Shown: piece by piece, positions 36,621 to 46,429 of the stretch
How positions within the stretch are numbered: the stretch's first letter is position 1
Layout of the letters: every line of letters begins with the position of its first letter
NCBI GenBank assembly: GCA_948567375.1
Contig: OX419755.1
Span: forward strand, 14,141,001 to 14,205,000
From: Lunularia cruciata
Lineage: Eukaryota; Streptophyta; Marchantiopsida; Lunulariales; Lunulariaceae
Length of the DNA: 64,000 nucleotides
Direction: 5' to 3'
The notes under the pieces: model-generated
The model's database searches: none
What the model was told of the DNA's origin: nothing
What the model saw: the letters and a program-made list of their open reading frames with translations, nothing else
Program-made: the position numbers and the translations under genes

Positions 36621-37421
36621 AGAGGAAATTTCGAGTTGTACAGGAGAGGGTTTGGCAGGAGGAGAAATTCTTGAGAGGCTGGAGGGTTTGGACAGAGGAA
36701 CACACACACAGAGGAAATTTCGAGTTGTACAGGAGAGGGTTTGGCAGGAGGAGAAATTCTCGAGAGGCTGGAGGGTTTGGACAGAGGAACACACACACAG
36801 AGGAAATTTCGAGTTGGACAGGAGAGGGTTTGGCAGGAGGAGAAATTCTCGAGAGGCTGGAGGGTTTGGACAGAGGAACACACACACAGAGGAAATTTCG
36901 AGTTGGACAGGAGAGGGTTTGGCAGGAGGAGAAATTCTTGAGAAGCTGGAGGGTTTGGACAGAGGAACACACACAGGAGAGGATTTTCGAGTTGGACAGG
37001 AGGGCTTGAGAGTGCAGGGGAGAAAATTTCTCGAGAACTGAAGGGTGGAAGAGGAACACACACAAGAGAGGATTTTCGAGTTGGACAGAAGGGCTTGAGA
37101 GTGCAGGGGAGAAAATTTCTCGAGAACTGAAGGGTGGAAGAGGAACACACACAGGAGAGGATTTTCGAGTTGGACAGGAGGGCTTGAGAGTGCAGGGGAG
37201 AAAATTTCTCGAGAACTGAAGGGTGGAAGAGGAACACACACAGGAGAGGATTTTCGAGTTGGACAGGAGGGCTTGAGAGTGCAGGAGAGAAAATTTCTTG
37301 AGAACTGAAGGGTAGAAGAGGAACACACACAGGAGAGGATTTTCGAGTTGGACAGGAGGGCTTGAGAGTGCAGGGGAGAAAATTTCTTGAGAACTGAAGG
37401 GTGGAAGAGGAACAATCAGGG
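36621..37421. repeat. 89-bp tandem array in two subfamilies
   Basis: Nine consecutive units of exactly 89 bp. Four type-A units start at 36621, 36710, 36799 and 36888 ('agaggaaatttcgagttg'). Five type-B units start at 36976, 37065, 37154, 37243 and 37332 ('ggagaggattttcgagttgg'). Each unit carries a 'gaacacacaca' segment. Confidence 0.95.
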
Positions 37422-37455
37422 CCAAGAATTTTGAGTTGGACAGGAGAGGAATTTT

Positions 37456-38118
37456 GAAATGTGAGAGTGCAGGGCTGTGCTTGGACCAGGAGAGAAATTT
37501 CGAAATGTGAGAGTGCAGGGCTGTGCTTGGACCAGGATAGCAAATTTCGAAATGTGAGAGTGCAGGGCTGTGCTTGGACCAGGAGAGAAATTTTGAAATG
37601 TGAGAGTGCAGTGCTGTGCTTGGACCAGGAGAGAAATTTTGAAATGTGAGAGTGCAGTGCTGTGCTTGGACCAGGAGAGCAATTTCGAAATGTGAGAGTG
37701 CAGGGCTGTGCTTGGACCAGGAGAGCAATTTCGAAATGTGAGAGTGCAGGCTGTGTTTGGACCAGGAGAGGAATTCTGAAATGTGAGAGTGCAGGGCTGT
37801 GCTTGGACCAGGAGAGCAATTTCAAAATGTGAGAGTGCAGGGCTGTGCTTGGACCAGGAGAGAAATTTCGAAATGTGAGAGTGCAGGGCTGTGCTTGGAC
37901 CAGGAGAGAAATTTTGAAATGTGAGAGTGCAGGGCTGTGCTTGGACCAGGAGAGCAATTTCGAAATGTGAGAGTGCAGGGCTGTGCTTGGACCAGGAGAG
38001 CAATTTCGAAATCTGAGAGTGCAGGCTGTGTTTGGACCAGGAGAGGAATTCTGAAATGTGAGAGTGCAGGACTGTGCTTGGACCAGGAGAGGAATTTTCG
38101 AAATGTGAAAGTGCAGGG
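37456..38118. repeat. 46-bp tandem array
   Basis: About fifteen units of 45-47 bp, each starting 'gaaatgtgagagtgcag' and containing 'ctgtgcttggaccaggag'. Unit starts include 37456, 37502, 37549, 37595, 37641, 37687, 37733, 37778, 37824, 37870, 37916, 37962, 38008, 38053 and 38100. Units are very similar to each other. Confidence 0.95.
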
Positions 38119-38640
38119 CAGAAAGTGTTTTCATGAAGGCAATTTTTGCAGGACTGTGATTGGTTTTGGTGAGGTGCATGAAGGCAATTTTCGCAGGAAT
38201 GTGAGGGCTTGAAAGTGCAGGGCAGAAAGTGTTTTCATGAAGGCAATTTTCGCAGGACTGTGATGGGTTTTGGTGAGGTGCATGAAGGCAATTTTTGCAG
38301 GAATGTGAGGGCTTGAAAGTGCAGGCAGAAAGTGTTTCATGAAGGCAATTTTCGCAGGACTGTGATGGGTTTTGGTGAGGTGCATGAAGGCAAATTTTGT
38401 AGGAATGTGAGGGCTTGAAAGTGCAGGGCAGAAAGTGTTTCAAGAAGGCAAATTTTGCAGGACTGTGATGGGTTTTGGTGAGGTGCATGAAGGCAATTTT
38501 CGCAGGAATGTGAGGGCTTGAAAGTGCAGGGCAGAAAGTGTTTCAAGAAGGCAATTTTCGCAGGACTGTGAAGGGGTTTGTGAGGGCTGCACGAAGACAA
38601 ATTTTGCAGCAATGTGAAGTGGTTGGTGAGGTTGCAAGAA
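38119..38640. repeat. 103-bp tandem array
   Basis: Five units starting 'cagaaagtgtttc' at 38119, 38223, 38326, 38429 and 38532. Each contains 'catgaaggcaattttcgcag' and 'gtgagggcttgaaagtgc' or close variants. Confidence 0.93.
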
Positions 38641-38750
38641 GACAATTTTAGCAGGTACTGTTAGGGACTTGAGAGTGCAGGGGAGAGAAAGGTTTCTTCT
38701 TGAAGGAATGAACAAATGTGCAGGAGAGGAAGTGCTTGGACAGAAGGGCA

Positions 38751-39110
38751 ATTTTCGCAGGTCTGAAGGGCAGGCTGCAGGAGTAGCAAAAGAAACTCTC
38801 ACAAAGGTGAGAACAGGACTGAGGAAGAGGGATTTATGTAAGAAAATGTTGATAGAGTGTTGAGGGACAGAATTGGAAAGAGAATTTTCGCAGGTCTGAA
38901 GGGCAGGCTACAAGAGTAGCAAAAGAAACTCTCACGAAGGTGAGAACAGGACTGAGGAAGAGAGATTTCAATGTGAAAATGTTGATAGAGTGTTGAGGGA
39001 CAGAATTGGAGAGGAATTTTCGCAGGTCTGAAGGGGATTTGCTGCAGAAGTTGCCAAAGGATAATCTCCCGAAGGTGAGGATAGGAGCGAAGAAGAAAGA
39101 TATAATTTTT
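38751..39110. repeat. 132-bp tandem array
   Basis: Two and a half units with 'attttcgcaggtctgaag' at 38751, 38884 and 39016. Units share 'gtagcaaaagaaactctcac' and 'atgttgatagagtgttgagg'. Confidence 0.88.
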
Positions 39111-39961
39111 TTTTGGGAAGATGTTGTGAAGAGTGACTGAACAGGCAGTGATAGGAGCTAGTCAGGAAGAAAAGGAGGAGAATTTCAAGGTGGCTCAGCT
39201 CATCTGGAACAAAGGCAAGAAAGATTTGAAGTTGGTTGGCCTGTCTGAATGGAGTGAATCTGATATGCAAAACAGGGCATAGGAGAATGAAGAGGTTCGG
39301 AGGGTGAATTGCCTTGCCTGCTGCCGGACAGAATATATGTGAACTGCCGGCTGAGTTGATGATCAGTTGCAACCTTAGGGTAGGCATTGTCTTGACTAGA
39401 ACTATTTGACTTATCCAACCTTGTGAACGTTGTTGTTGAAACTCCTGTGAATGATAAATCTTAGAAGCGGATTGTGTTATGAATTGTGACTAGAGTTGAG
39501 GAAAACTCCATTCTAGGAACTCTCAGTCCGGTCCATGTGAATAGCCTAAGTAAATGATCTGGAGGCCCGGGTTTATGTTTGGTTAGATCACTCAGTTGTT
39601 GTTTCTTTTATTTTATTAAAGGGCCACCTGACCTAGGTCTATGAATTGCCAGATCCCGAACCATAGCTTGAACCTGACGTGAAAATAGAATATGAGACCA
39701 GGCAGAGGTAGAAACCATAACACCAGACTAGCATGACAAGATTAAATTTATGAAAGTCAAGGATAAAACAAAACCTTCAGGGAGAGCCAACCTTAGGGAA
39801 ACTGAAACAACAGGTTCATATAGAGACAAATTCCCGACAAACCAGGAGTAGGGAAGGAATGTCAGTCTATGGGAAAGACCCAAAAGAAGGACAGTAGGGA
39901 AAACTAAGCACAAGCAACTATGTGCTCGGCGCACTCTCGAGACCAAACGTTCCCCACGACA
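39111..39961. other. Non-repetitive end of the inserted element
   Basis: About 850 bp without tandem repeats, ending in CCCCACGACA. If the insertion is a solo LTR on the plus strand, this would hold the R and U5 regions. No coding capacity is evident. Confidence 0.4.
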
Positions 39962-40711
39962 GCGGCTTCACCTTAGAAGAGCAAGAGAGGTGGGACACCC
40001 TACTCCCGTTGGTGGAATTCACCTACAACAATTTAGTGAATGCCTCCACCTAGGTCACTTCCGTTCTTCCTTATGTATAGTGAGCATCCCTTCACACCTT
40101 CTAGCTTGATGAAGATCCGTCTAGTGGCTACTAAGGTCGATGATGTCAACACATTTGTTTCTAGAATCCAACAAGGGGTGGAGAGCGCCAAGCACAGATT
40201 ACAGATTGCACAAAATTGACAAAAGCAGCATGCTGATGCACACCGTAGGCACATGGAGTTCAATGTTGGGGATCAAGTGTGGCTATCGACAACCAACCTC
40301 ACATTAGTTGGACCTCGTAAGCTCAGACCTTGTTTTATTGGACCTTTCTCGATTCTTTGTCGCATCGGCGCGGTGGCGTATCACCTTGAGCTCCCACCAC
40401 ACATGAAGATCCATCCAGTGTTCCATGTCTCCTTACTACGCAGATATGCTCCCCGATCAGGCCAAGGTCATTCCACACAGGACATTCGACCTTGTCCGAC
40501 ACTCATTGATGGCATAGAGGAATATGAAGTGGAGCGGATTCTCCAAAAACGCATGCGTGGTACTTGCCATCCGCGGGTGGACTATCTAGTACAATGGAAA
40601 GGTTACCCCCTCTATGAAGCCACCTGGGAGCCCGCTGCCAATTTGGCACATGCACCTGTGTTGGTGCAAGCATTTGAGCAACAATTGCACAATGAGGACG
40701 TTGCATCTTAA
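39962..40711 (+). pseudogene. Chromovirus integrase C-terminus and chromodomain
   Basis: Continues the integrase core with 'FTLEEQERWDTLLPLVEF' and 'TYNN', with a stop and frame change near 40.05 kb. The 152-codon frame 40253-40711 has the GPY/F-type module ('GDQVWLSTTNL', 'KLRPCFIGPF', 'YHLELPPHMKIHPVFHVSLL') and then a chromodomain ('EYEVERILQK', 'DYLVQWKGYPLYEATWEPAA'). The aromatic positions usual for methyl-lysine binding are Tyr, Trp and Trp/Tyr. In chromoviruses this domain steers integration towards marked chromatin. The frame stops just before the polypurine tract. Confidence 0.93.
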
Positions 40712-40724
40712 AAGGAGGGAGGTC
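40709..40724 (+). promoter_or_regulatory. Polypurine tract
   Basis: The purine run 'aaaaggagggagg' ends directly at the 3' LTR start and would prime plus-strand DNA synthesis. Confidence 0.85.
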
Positions 40725-41793
40725 TATAATACCAAGAGCTAGCCATATGATCTAGATGTGAAATTTGGTTTGGTAACATCTAGAATGTTGTTATACATGA
40801 TGGTGAAAATAGATAAGATAGAAGTATCACCAAAAGAGTACTTCTACTAATAGGGCAGAAACCGAAATAGACTTGAGAACCTTAGAACCAATAGCTACAT
40901 ATATGATTTAAGGGAGCCGCTATTCACCACTCACCTTTTGCTATTCACCACTCACCCCCTAGTTTAAAGAACCCCTGCGCATTTTTGTCGCGTTCCTATT
41001 GGCTCCTATTCCTATTGGTAAGTAGTGTTTTAGACGCCGAAGTTGGTTTTAAAAAGCTCTCGCCGGGTGTGAATTCATTAAATCTTGCCTTATTTCAGTC
41101 TTCATTTTTGATGGCGTTTTCCATTCATTTTCCATGTAGCCAATAGGAACACGACAAAATGCGCAGGGGTTCTTTAAACTAGGGGGTGAGTGGTGAATAG
41201 CAAAAGGTGAGTGGTGAATAGCAGCTCCCATGATTTAAAGGTGAGAATTGGTTTGGTAACATCTGGAAGGATGTTACACATGATGGACTAAACAGATCAG
41301 AAAGAGGTATCACCAAAAGGGGACTTCTACTAATAGAGTAGGAACCGAAATATGCCTGAAATCTTTGAAGGCAATTTTGGAGGCCTAAACGGATGAATTA
41401 GGCCTTGAAAATGTGCACAATTCCCCCCCCCCAGCAAAGGAAAGGCTGGCCTTTCCTCCCCACTGCTTTGTCTTGTTGAGAGCTTTCCAACGGTACCTTA
41501 CTCACGTGATTCTAAGATTCCTATAGGAAGATTCCCTAAAAGATTCTCTCCGGTCAAAGCTTATTTGACCAACCAGATAGGACCTAGACCAGACATGTCA
41601 CCCATCCAAGCAAGTAATCCAAGGGTGGAGCTTGCTGATATGTTATCTATCTATGTCCCCAATCCTATGGTGGAGCTTCCTTTGAGGAGATCCTCTTTGT
41701 CTATATAATAAAGAGAAGGTGCTCCCTTGGGGCATCGAATGTTTGAGTGTGCAATCTGTGTTTTCTCTCTTCTCTTGTCCTTGGAGCATTACA
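40725..41793 (+). repeat. 3' LTR of the chromovirus, interrupted
   Basis: Matches the 5' LTR from TATAATACC (first G changed to A) to GCATTACA. Length is 1069 bp because of a 318-bp MITE plus its 9-bp target duplication; net about 742 bp. The two LTRs show scattered base changes, so the insertion is not recent. Confidence 0.95.
40912..41229. mobile_element. MULE-type MITE inside the 3' LTR
   Basis: A 318-bp element with terminal inverted repeats of about 92 bp (ends GGGAGCCGCTATTCACC and its near-complement GGGAGCTGCTATTCACC). It is flanked by a perfect 9-bp duplication ATGATTTAA (40903-40911 and 41230-41238). Nine-base duplications and long inverted repeats are typical of Mutator-like elements. 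The phrase 'gctattcaccactcacc' occurs twice near each end. There is no coding capacity. Confidence 0.92.
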
Positions 41794-42190
41794 CTATGCT
41801 ATAGAAGGTGCGGCTGACCATGTTATGTATAGTTATGATATGCATAAGTATCCATAACTATGTTGCTTATGATCAATTAAGAGAGATGTGCTATCTATCG
41901 ATGCGGATGTTACAACCAAGCTATATAAAGGTATGCATGACCATATTTGCATAGGCCCATATAAGTATATTGTGCATAGGTACATGCAATAATGTTGTGT
42001 AACAATGCGTATTTACTACTACACTATATAAAGGTAGGTATGACCAAGCCATGTACTTATGATATGCATAAGTTGCATAAATATGTTGTTTATGATCAAT
42101 CATGAGAGATGTAGAATCACAATTACCTATAATTCCTCATTAATGAAAGTAAGTAGTCCTTGTTAATGTTGTAACTTGCTGATTTTTCCT
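41794..42190. repeat. Dispersed repeat flanking the chromovirus
   Basis: Starts with the right CTATG duplication (41794-41798). It matches sequence around the LINE-like insertion at 17.6-17.7 and 20.2-20.3 kb and preserves the unfilled insertion site near 41970. Confidence 0.75.
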
Positions 42191-42198
42191 CCTGTTAG

Positions 42199-42478
42199 GA
42201 GGAATAATCAGCAATTTCAACAGCAAGAAGGTGATTTGGAGCCTTTCAAGGAAGGTGATTAGGTAATGTTGTTTGATTCCATTCGATTCAAGAGAGTGCA
42301 AATGAAGTTTTTGCCTAAGTACTTTGGACCTTTCATAGTGGAGAAGGTGTGGGGGTAATTACACCTATGATCTCAAAGAGTTGGGAGGAAGACACTTTGA
42401 TAGGATTAACCATGATAAGTTGAAGATGTACCATAGAAGGTAGAGAGACCTTCACTTAGAGGACAAAGTGAAAACTTA
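42199..42478 (+). pseudogene. 3' end of a Ty3/Gypsy integrase
   Basis: About 90 codons with stops: 'LFDSIRFKRVQMKFLPKYFG' followed by 'PFIVEKVWG', then 'YTYDLKELGGRHFDRINHDK' and 'LKMYHRR'. This is the usual C-terminal stretch of a Gypsy integrase without a chromodomain. It lies directly before a polypurine tract and the LTR at 42492. The rest of the element is missing at about 42.19 kb. Confidence 0.8.
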
Positions 42479-42491
42479 ATCCGGGGGTAAA
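42479..42491 (+). promoter_or_regulatory. Polypurine tract
   Basis: 'atccgggggtaaa' immediately before TGTAACATCC, as expected at a Gypsy 3' LTR. Confidence 0.75.
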
Positions 42492-43149
42492 TGTAACATC
42501 CATTTGTGCATGTGTGTGGTATTGTGATATTTAGCTTGGTATTACAAGTACTTAAGAGATATTATTTATATAGAGATAAATGATGGTTCTATATTAGTCA
42601 TGGTTAGCTAAAGTTAGTCATAGCTAAGATAGAGGGGACCTTACTTTAGAGGAAGTAGAAAAGATGAGCATCACTATTTTGGATTTTAGTGTGTTGACTT
42701 GGTATTATTCCTAGGTGTTTGGCTTTGAGGAAAGAGTTGAGAACTCTTGGGCCCGCAAGCCTTTTTGTTTTGGATTCTTCTTTAGTCCAAGGATAGCCCA
42801 TGTGAAGGAATCCTTGACTTAGTGGCTGGGTCAAGATAAGACCACATGCTTAGGGGAATATGCCCATGTGAATGGATATTCCTTTCTACTTTTTGACTTT
42901 TCTTGACTCTTAGCCTAGTAACTTGAGTTACTCCAGTAATTAGTAACTTTGGTGCATAACTATTTCACAAATTTATAAACAAGGGATGAGGAGGTACTCA
43001 TCATCCTTTCATTTGCAACTATCTCTCTCTCATTGAGTTCTCTAGTGAGCAATGTCTTGAGTCTTGGAGTGTTAGCCTTGGAGGAGTATGATGGAGTTGG
43101 GGTTCCTTGTCTTCTTAGTCCATGGTGCGCTACCATAATAGCCATCACA
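42492..43149 (+). repeat. 3' LTR of the truncated Gypsy element
   Basis: A 658-bp LTR from TGTAACATCC to GCCATCACA. An inverted copy of exactly the same length lies at 56638-57295. Confidence 0.88.
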
Positions 43150-45240
43150 GGTCAAGCTAGGATCCAAGATCCTATACCCTTGTCAGAGAAAGAGCAAAGA
43201 CATGCTCTAGGAGCATGAGGAATGGGTGAGTCAACTAAGAGAGAATGTAATATATATGCTAAAATTGTAGCTCCATCAACAAAACTACAAACCTTTGGTC
43301 CAATCTGATGGTAGGGGAGCAAAGAATAGAAGGTACTCTTGTGCATGTGGAGATATATTATCTCTTGTCTACCACAATAATAACATGTGGAGAGAAAAAT
43401 ATTCCTCCTCCACCTTGATCACATACATCTCCAAGATTGGCCTTCCAACAACCACAAAATGAGAGGAAGTAGAAGTGCCAAGACAACCCTTTTATCCCAA
43501 ATGTGATATAGGTGTTGTCTCCTCCATAATAGGCCTAATCCTCCACAAAATATTGCTAGATATATCTATATACATGCCAAATCCCCCTATCACACACTCA
43601 AATGTCCATGGTCCAATGATATCACCAAAGGCACCCATAATAGATGACCCTCAAGGAGGATTTTGGGTTTAAGCACTCATACATGATAAGATCATAGAAG
43701 GAGGAACCATGCAAAGAGGGTAGGGTAGGTCAGTCTATGGGCAATACTAGAGGAGTGTATACCAAATGCCACTTATGGATCTCTTGTAGAGAGAGGTCAT
43801 CCACATGAAAAATATCCTTTGCAAGTGTTGAATCTAGGAAGCATGTGACAAACTCCTTAGATCTTACTAGCACTCCAAGAAAATGTTGGCCATCTATAGA
43901 TGTGATACACTCCTCTAAATGCTAGAAGTAAAGGGAATACCAAAAGGGGTCCATGCTCTAACCTTTGATACCTTGACTCTCAAGCCAACAAGATGAAGCT
44001 TGGTAATCAAGTTGTCAAAGACCTGCCCAATCTTATCTATAGAGCTCACAATGTGTATCATCTACCCAGGAGGGAAATACACAACTTGGCATGGCCAAAA
44101 TAGTAGATAAGATTGCTCTAAAGTGAACCATGGCAAATAAAGAACCCCCCTTAAAATTTTCCCTATCATGTACTGACCAACTCCAAGATAGTGACTCCCT
44201 CTTGTGAGAAACCATGCTAGTAATAAAGAGAAGAAGGAGAGCCATAGAAAGACCACACAAAAGGAATAAGGCTTGTTAAGGATAAATTGGCCTCCCTAAG
44301 CTCTCTAAAGATAGATGCATGTGAGATGCTCTTAAAAGCATTCTCAAAATTCACTTGTAGAACAACCCACTTGGGGTGTACATATAGTGCTCCAATAACT
44401 AGAGATATAGCCTCACAACCTCCAATGATGTAGCAACTCCAAACTGATGTGGACTAAGGTATTGTTGGAAGTGGGAAAAATGATAAAGGACAATGCTATG
44501 GCTAACAAGATGCAAAATACCTCCCCAATAGCAATCGGTCTAATGCCTCTAGTGCCCTTTTCCATTGCAAGAAGTAGACTAGCACCTAACTCATGTAATA
44601 CCATTAGCTAGACAAATTAGCTTAGGTGAAAATTAGCTTGGTAATATCTTTAGAGATATTATTACATGATGGTCTAAGTAGCTCAAATAGAGGGGTCACC
44701 AAAGGAAGACTTCCACTAATAGGATAGAAGTCAAAACTTTAGAGTTAAATTTGGAGTCCAAAACAAAAGAATTAGGCTTGGAAAAGTAAAAACTTCCTCT
44801 CCCTTAGAAGAATTATTTATCTTTTTGAGATCTTTGCAATGACACTTCATCCATGATGTTTTGAGCTTCCTACAAAAAGATTCTTCAAAGATTCCTTTTT
44901 ATCAAACTTGTTTGACCAACCAAATAGGACAAGGATAGATATCTCATCAATCCATGCATCTAATCTAAGGGTGTAGTTTCTTGATATATCACAAATCCAT
45001 ATTTATAATCTAAGGGTATAGCTCCCTTTGAGTGATCCTCTTTGCTATATAATAAAGAAAAGGTGCTTCTTTGGGGTATCAAAGTTTTTTGAGAGTTCCA
45101 ATGTTATGTGCTTCTTGGGCTGTTACAACACCCATCTAACTAATGTAGGAACCTCTCCTTTTGCTACTATTGCAACCACCTGAAATAGCTTGGTAAAACC
45201 ATTAGAGAGATCATCTAGTTGGAACTAATCTCTAAGATGT
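43150..45240 (-). pseudogene. LINE-like element, second copy
   Basis: Colinear with 18.58-20.15 kb of the first copy but more decayed. The zinc finger and nuclease part are missing, cut off at the LTR ending at 43149. Recognisable pieces on the minus strand are 'FPSWVDDTH' with the catalytic Asp-Asp (about 44.07 kb), 'MEKGTRGIRPIAIGEVF' (about 44.54 kb) and fingers sequence at 45.13-45.24 kb. A solo LTR (44594-45126) interrupts it at the segment 'LGAS'. Confidence 0.78.
44594..45126 (+). mobile_element. Diverged solo LTR nested in the LINE-like copy
   Basis: A 533-bp relative of the chromovirus LTR, starting TGTAATACC and ending CTGTTACA. It shares 'tattattacatgatggtc', 'ctttg.ctatataataaa' and similar blocks, but has only one copy of the segment that is duplicated in the 732-bp LTRs. 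Flanks ACTCA and ACACC are a possible decayed target duplication. Comparison with the first LINE-like copy shows that the interrupted sequence continues on both sides. Confidence 0.85.
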
Positions 45241-45244
45241 TGTT

Positions 45245-45928
45245 GTGCATATATACATCACTATACAACATATATCACTGTCCACATCATACACTATAGA
45301 AGCACAACTCACACATAAGTCATATATAGATTCTAAAGTGCCACAATTTCCCCTTGACTTCACTTCTTTGATGTAATCAAATTGTTTACAACTCTTGAAT
45401 CAACTCAACTCAGATTAGTACTTGATTTGTGACTCTATAAATTGCCAAAAATTGGGCATTGATTACAGTCAAGCCACACCCACTCTAGCTAAGAGAATCC
45501 AAGTGACGTTTGCCGGTCTCTATCCACCATAACTAGGAACTCAAAGGCTCAACATAAAAAAGTGAGATCTTTGGAGCTGCACTTTGAAAGTGTACCCTAG
45601 ACTCGAGCTAGGTTTGAAACCCTAAAAATCCCATTGATGGCACACTTGACAATGCAGATGGTGCAAAGTGATAGTGGGCCCCACTGTGAAGTCAGTACCT
45701 TGAACATAAAATCTGACCATTGGAAAGTAGTCTACGGAAAACTACTGAAATACCTCTAACTACTATCACTACAACTCCAATGTCCAAGCAATCTAAATGT
45801 GATACTACAAATGGCATGATAGCTATTGTGCATATATACATTACTACACAACATACATCATTGTCAACATCATACAGTATAGAAGCACAACTCACACATA
45901 AGTCATACATAGACTCTAAAGTGCCACA
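45245..45928 (-). repeat. Pair of 102-bp direct repeats around 481 bp, LTR-like
   Basis: On the minus strand each repeat runs from TGTGGCACTTTAG to TATATATGCACA (45928-45827 and 45345-45245). Each is preceded by a purine-rich tract ('aggggggcaat' and 'gtcaaggggaaat'). This could be the 3' LTR of the minus-strand element at 46-53 kb followed by an internally deleted copy, or a TRIM-like element. The 481-bp middle recurs in inverted orientation at about 54890-55376. No primer-binding site was recognised. Confidence 0.6.
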
Positions 45929-46089
45929 ATTGCCCCCCTAGTTGATGGTTAGGTCTCTCTAACTCTAGATAGCCATCTACTCCAAGTGTATGGTATACCC
46001 TATGATGGGCAAAGATCAGAAGGTTAGGTGCTATGGGCCCTATTGTTAGTTGCCTATCTGCAATCTATGCCATATAAAAAATGAACTAG

Positions 46090-46429
46090 CTATAGATCAA
46101 GTACATCTAGGACATAACCATTGTCCCTAAGGAACCACAGTGTGGGGAGGAATCATACATGCCATATGCCATCCTCTTGAACAACTATCACACACTAACA
46201 TAGTAGCAGTTCCACCAAAAGAGCCATATAACATACCCATCAAGCCTGCACGTACAAGTGCAAAGCTTGGGTCCATAGTACCATCAATGTTTGGGAGGTA
46301 GCATGGCGCACAATTGCACACATGATCTTTCCAAACAACACCATCATGTCCTTCTAACACAAGGACTCCAGATGGCAAAACCTCATGCACGTTCAAGATA
46401 GTGCGGCCTATCAAAACATCAAGTATCAT
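46090..46429 (-). pseudogene. Post-integrase module with PHD finger remnant
   Basis: The frame reads 'ILNVHEVLPSGVLVLEGHDG' then 'WKDHVCNCAPCYLPNIDGT', a strand-rich linker typical of a post-integrase tail, and then 'TMLVCDSCSRGWHMACMIPP'. The CX2C...HX2C arrangement with the Trp-His pair is the centre of a PHD zinc finger. After an in-frame stop the same phase continues 'GQWLCPRCT', which would supply the last Cys pair. The first Cys pair appears lost ('GMLYGS'). PHD fingers read histone H3 tails, so in an active ancestor it could have played the role a chromodomain plays elsewhere. It lies directly 3' of integrase and 5' of the purine tract near 45.93 kb. Confidence 0.7.

Larger units (their letters stand above)
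36198..39961. mobile_element. Inserted TG...CA element, probably a giant solo LTR
   Basis: A 3764-bp insertion splitting integrase. Its ends are TGTCGTCGGG and CCCCACGACA, short inverted termini with TG...CA as in LTRs. GCGG flanks both sides (36194-36197 and 39962-39965; a 5-bp TGCGG/AGCGG reading is also possible). Removing it restores the integrase frame exactly. It has no polymerase, gag or second LTR, so a solo LTR of a large Gypsy family is the best guess; a non-autonomous TIR element is the alternative. Inside are tandem arrays with periods 89, 46, 103 and 132 bp, whose lack of stops on the minus strand creates long artificial frames. Confidence 0.8.
31079..41793 (+). mobile_element. 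Ty3/Gypsy chromovirus with two nested insertions
   Basis: Complete element structure on the plus strand: 5' LTR, tRNA-iMet primer-binding site, gag, protease, RT, RNase H, integrase with C-terminal chromodomain, polypurine tract and 3' LTR, flanked by the 5-bp duplication CTATG. A 3764-bp insertion (36198-39961) splits integrase and a 318-bp MITE (40912-41229) splits the 3' LTR. Without these the element would be about 6.6 kb. Frameshifts and stops in gag, RT and integrase make it non-autonomous now. Solo or partial LTRs of the same family occur at 22057-22792, 44594-45126 (diverged) and 63552-64000. Confidence 0.95.

Noticed and set aside
36104-38488. 794-codon minus-strand frame that looks like a large Pro/Ser-rich protein
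   Set aside because: It runs through tandem arrays with non-codon period lengths and antisense integrase sequence, with overlapping long frames in the other phases. It is a by-product of repeats lacking stops.
36621-38640. CRISPR-like array
   Set aside because: Units are directly adjacent with no unique spacers, in a eukaryotic retroelement context.
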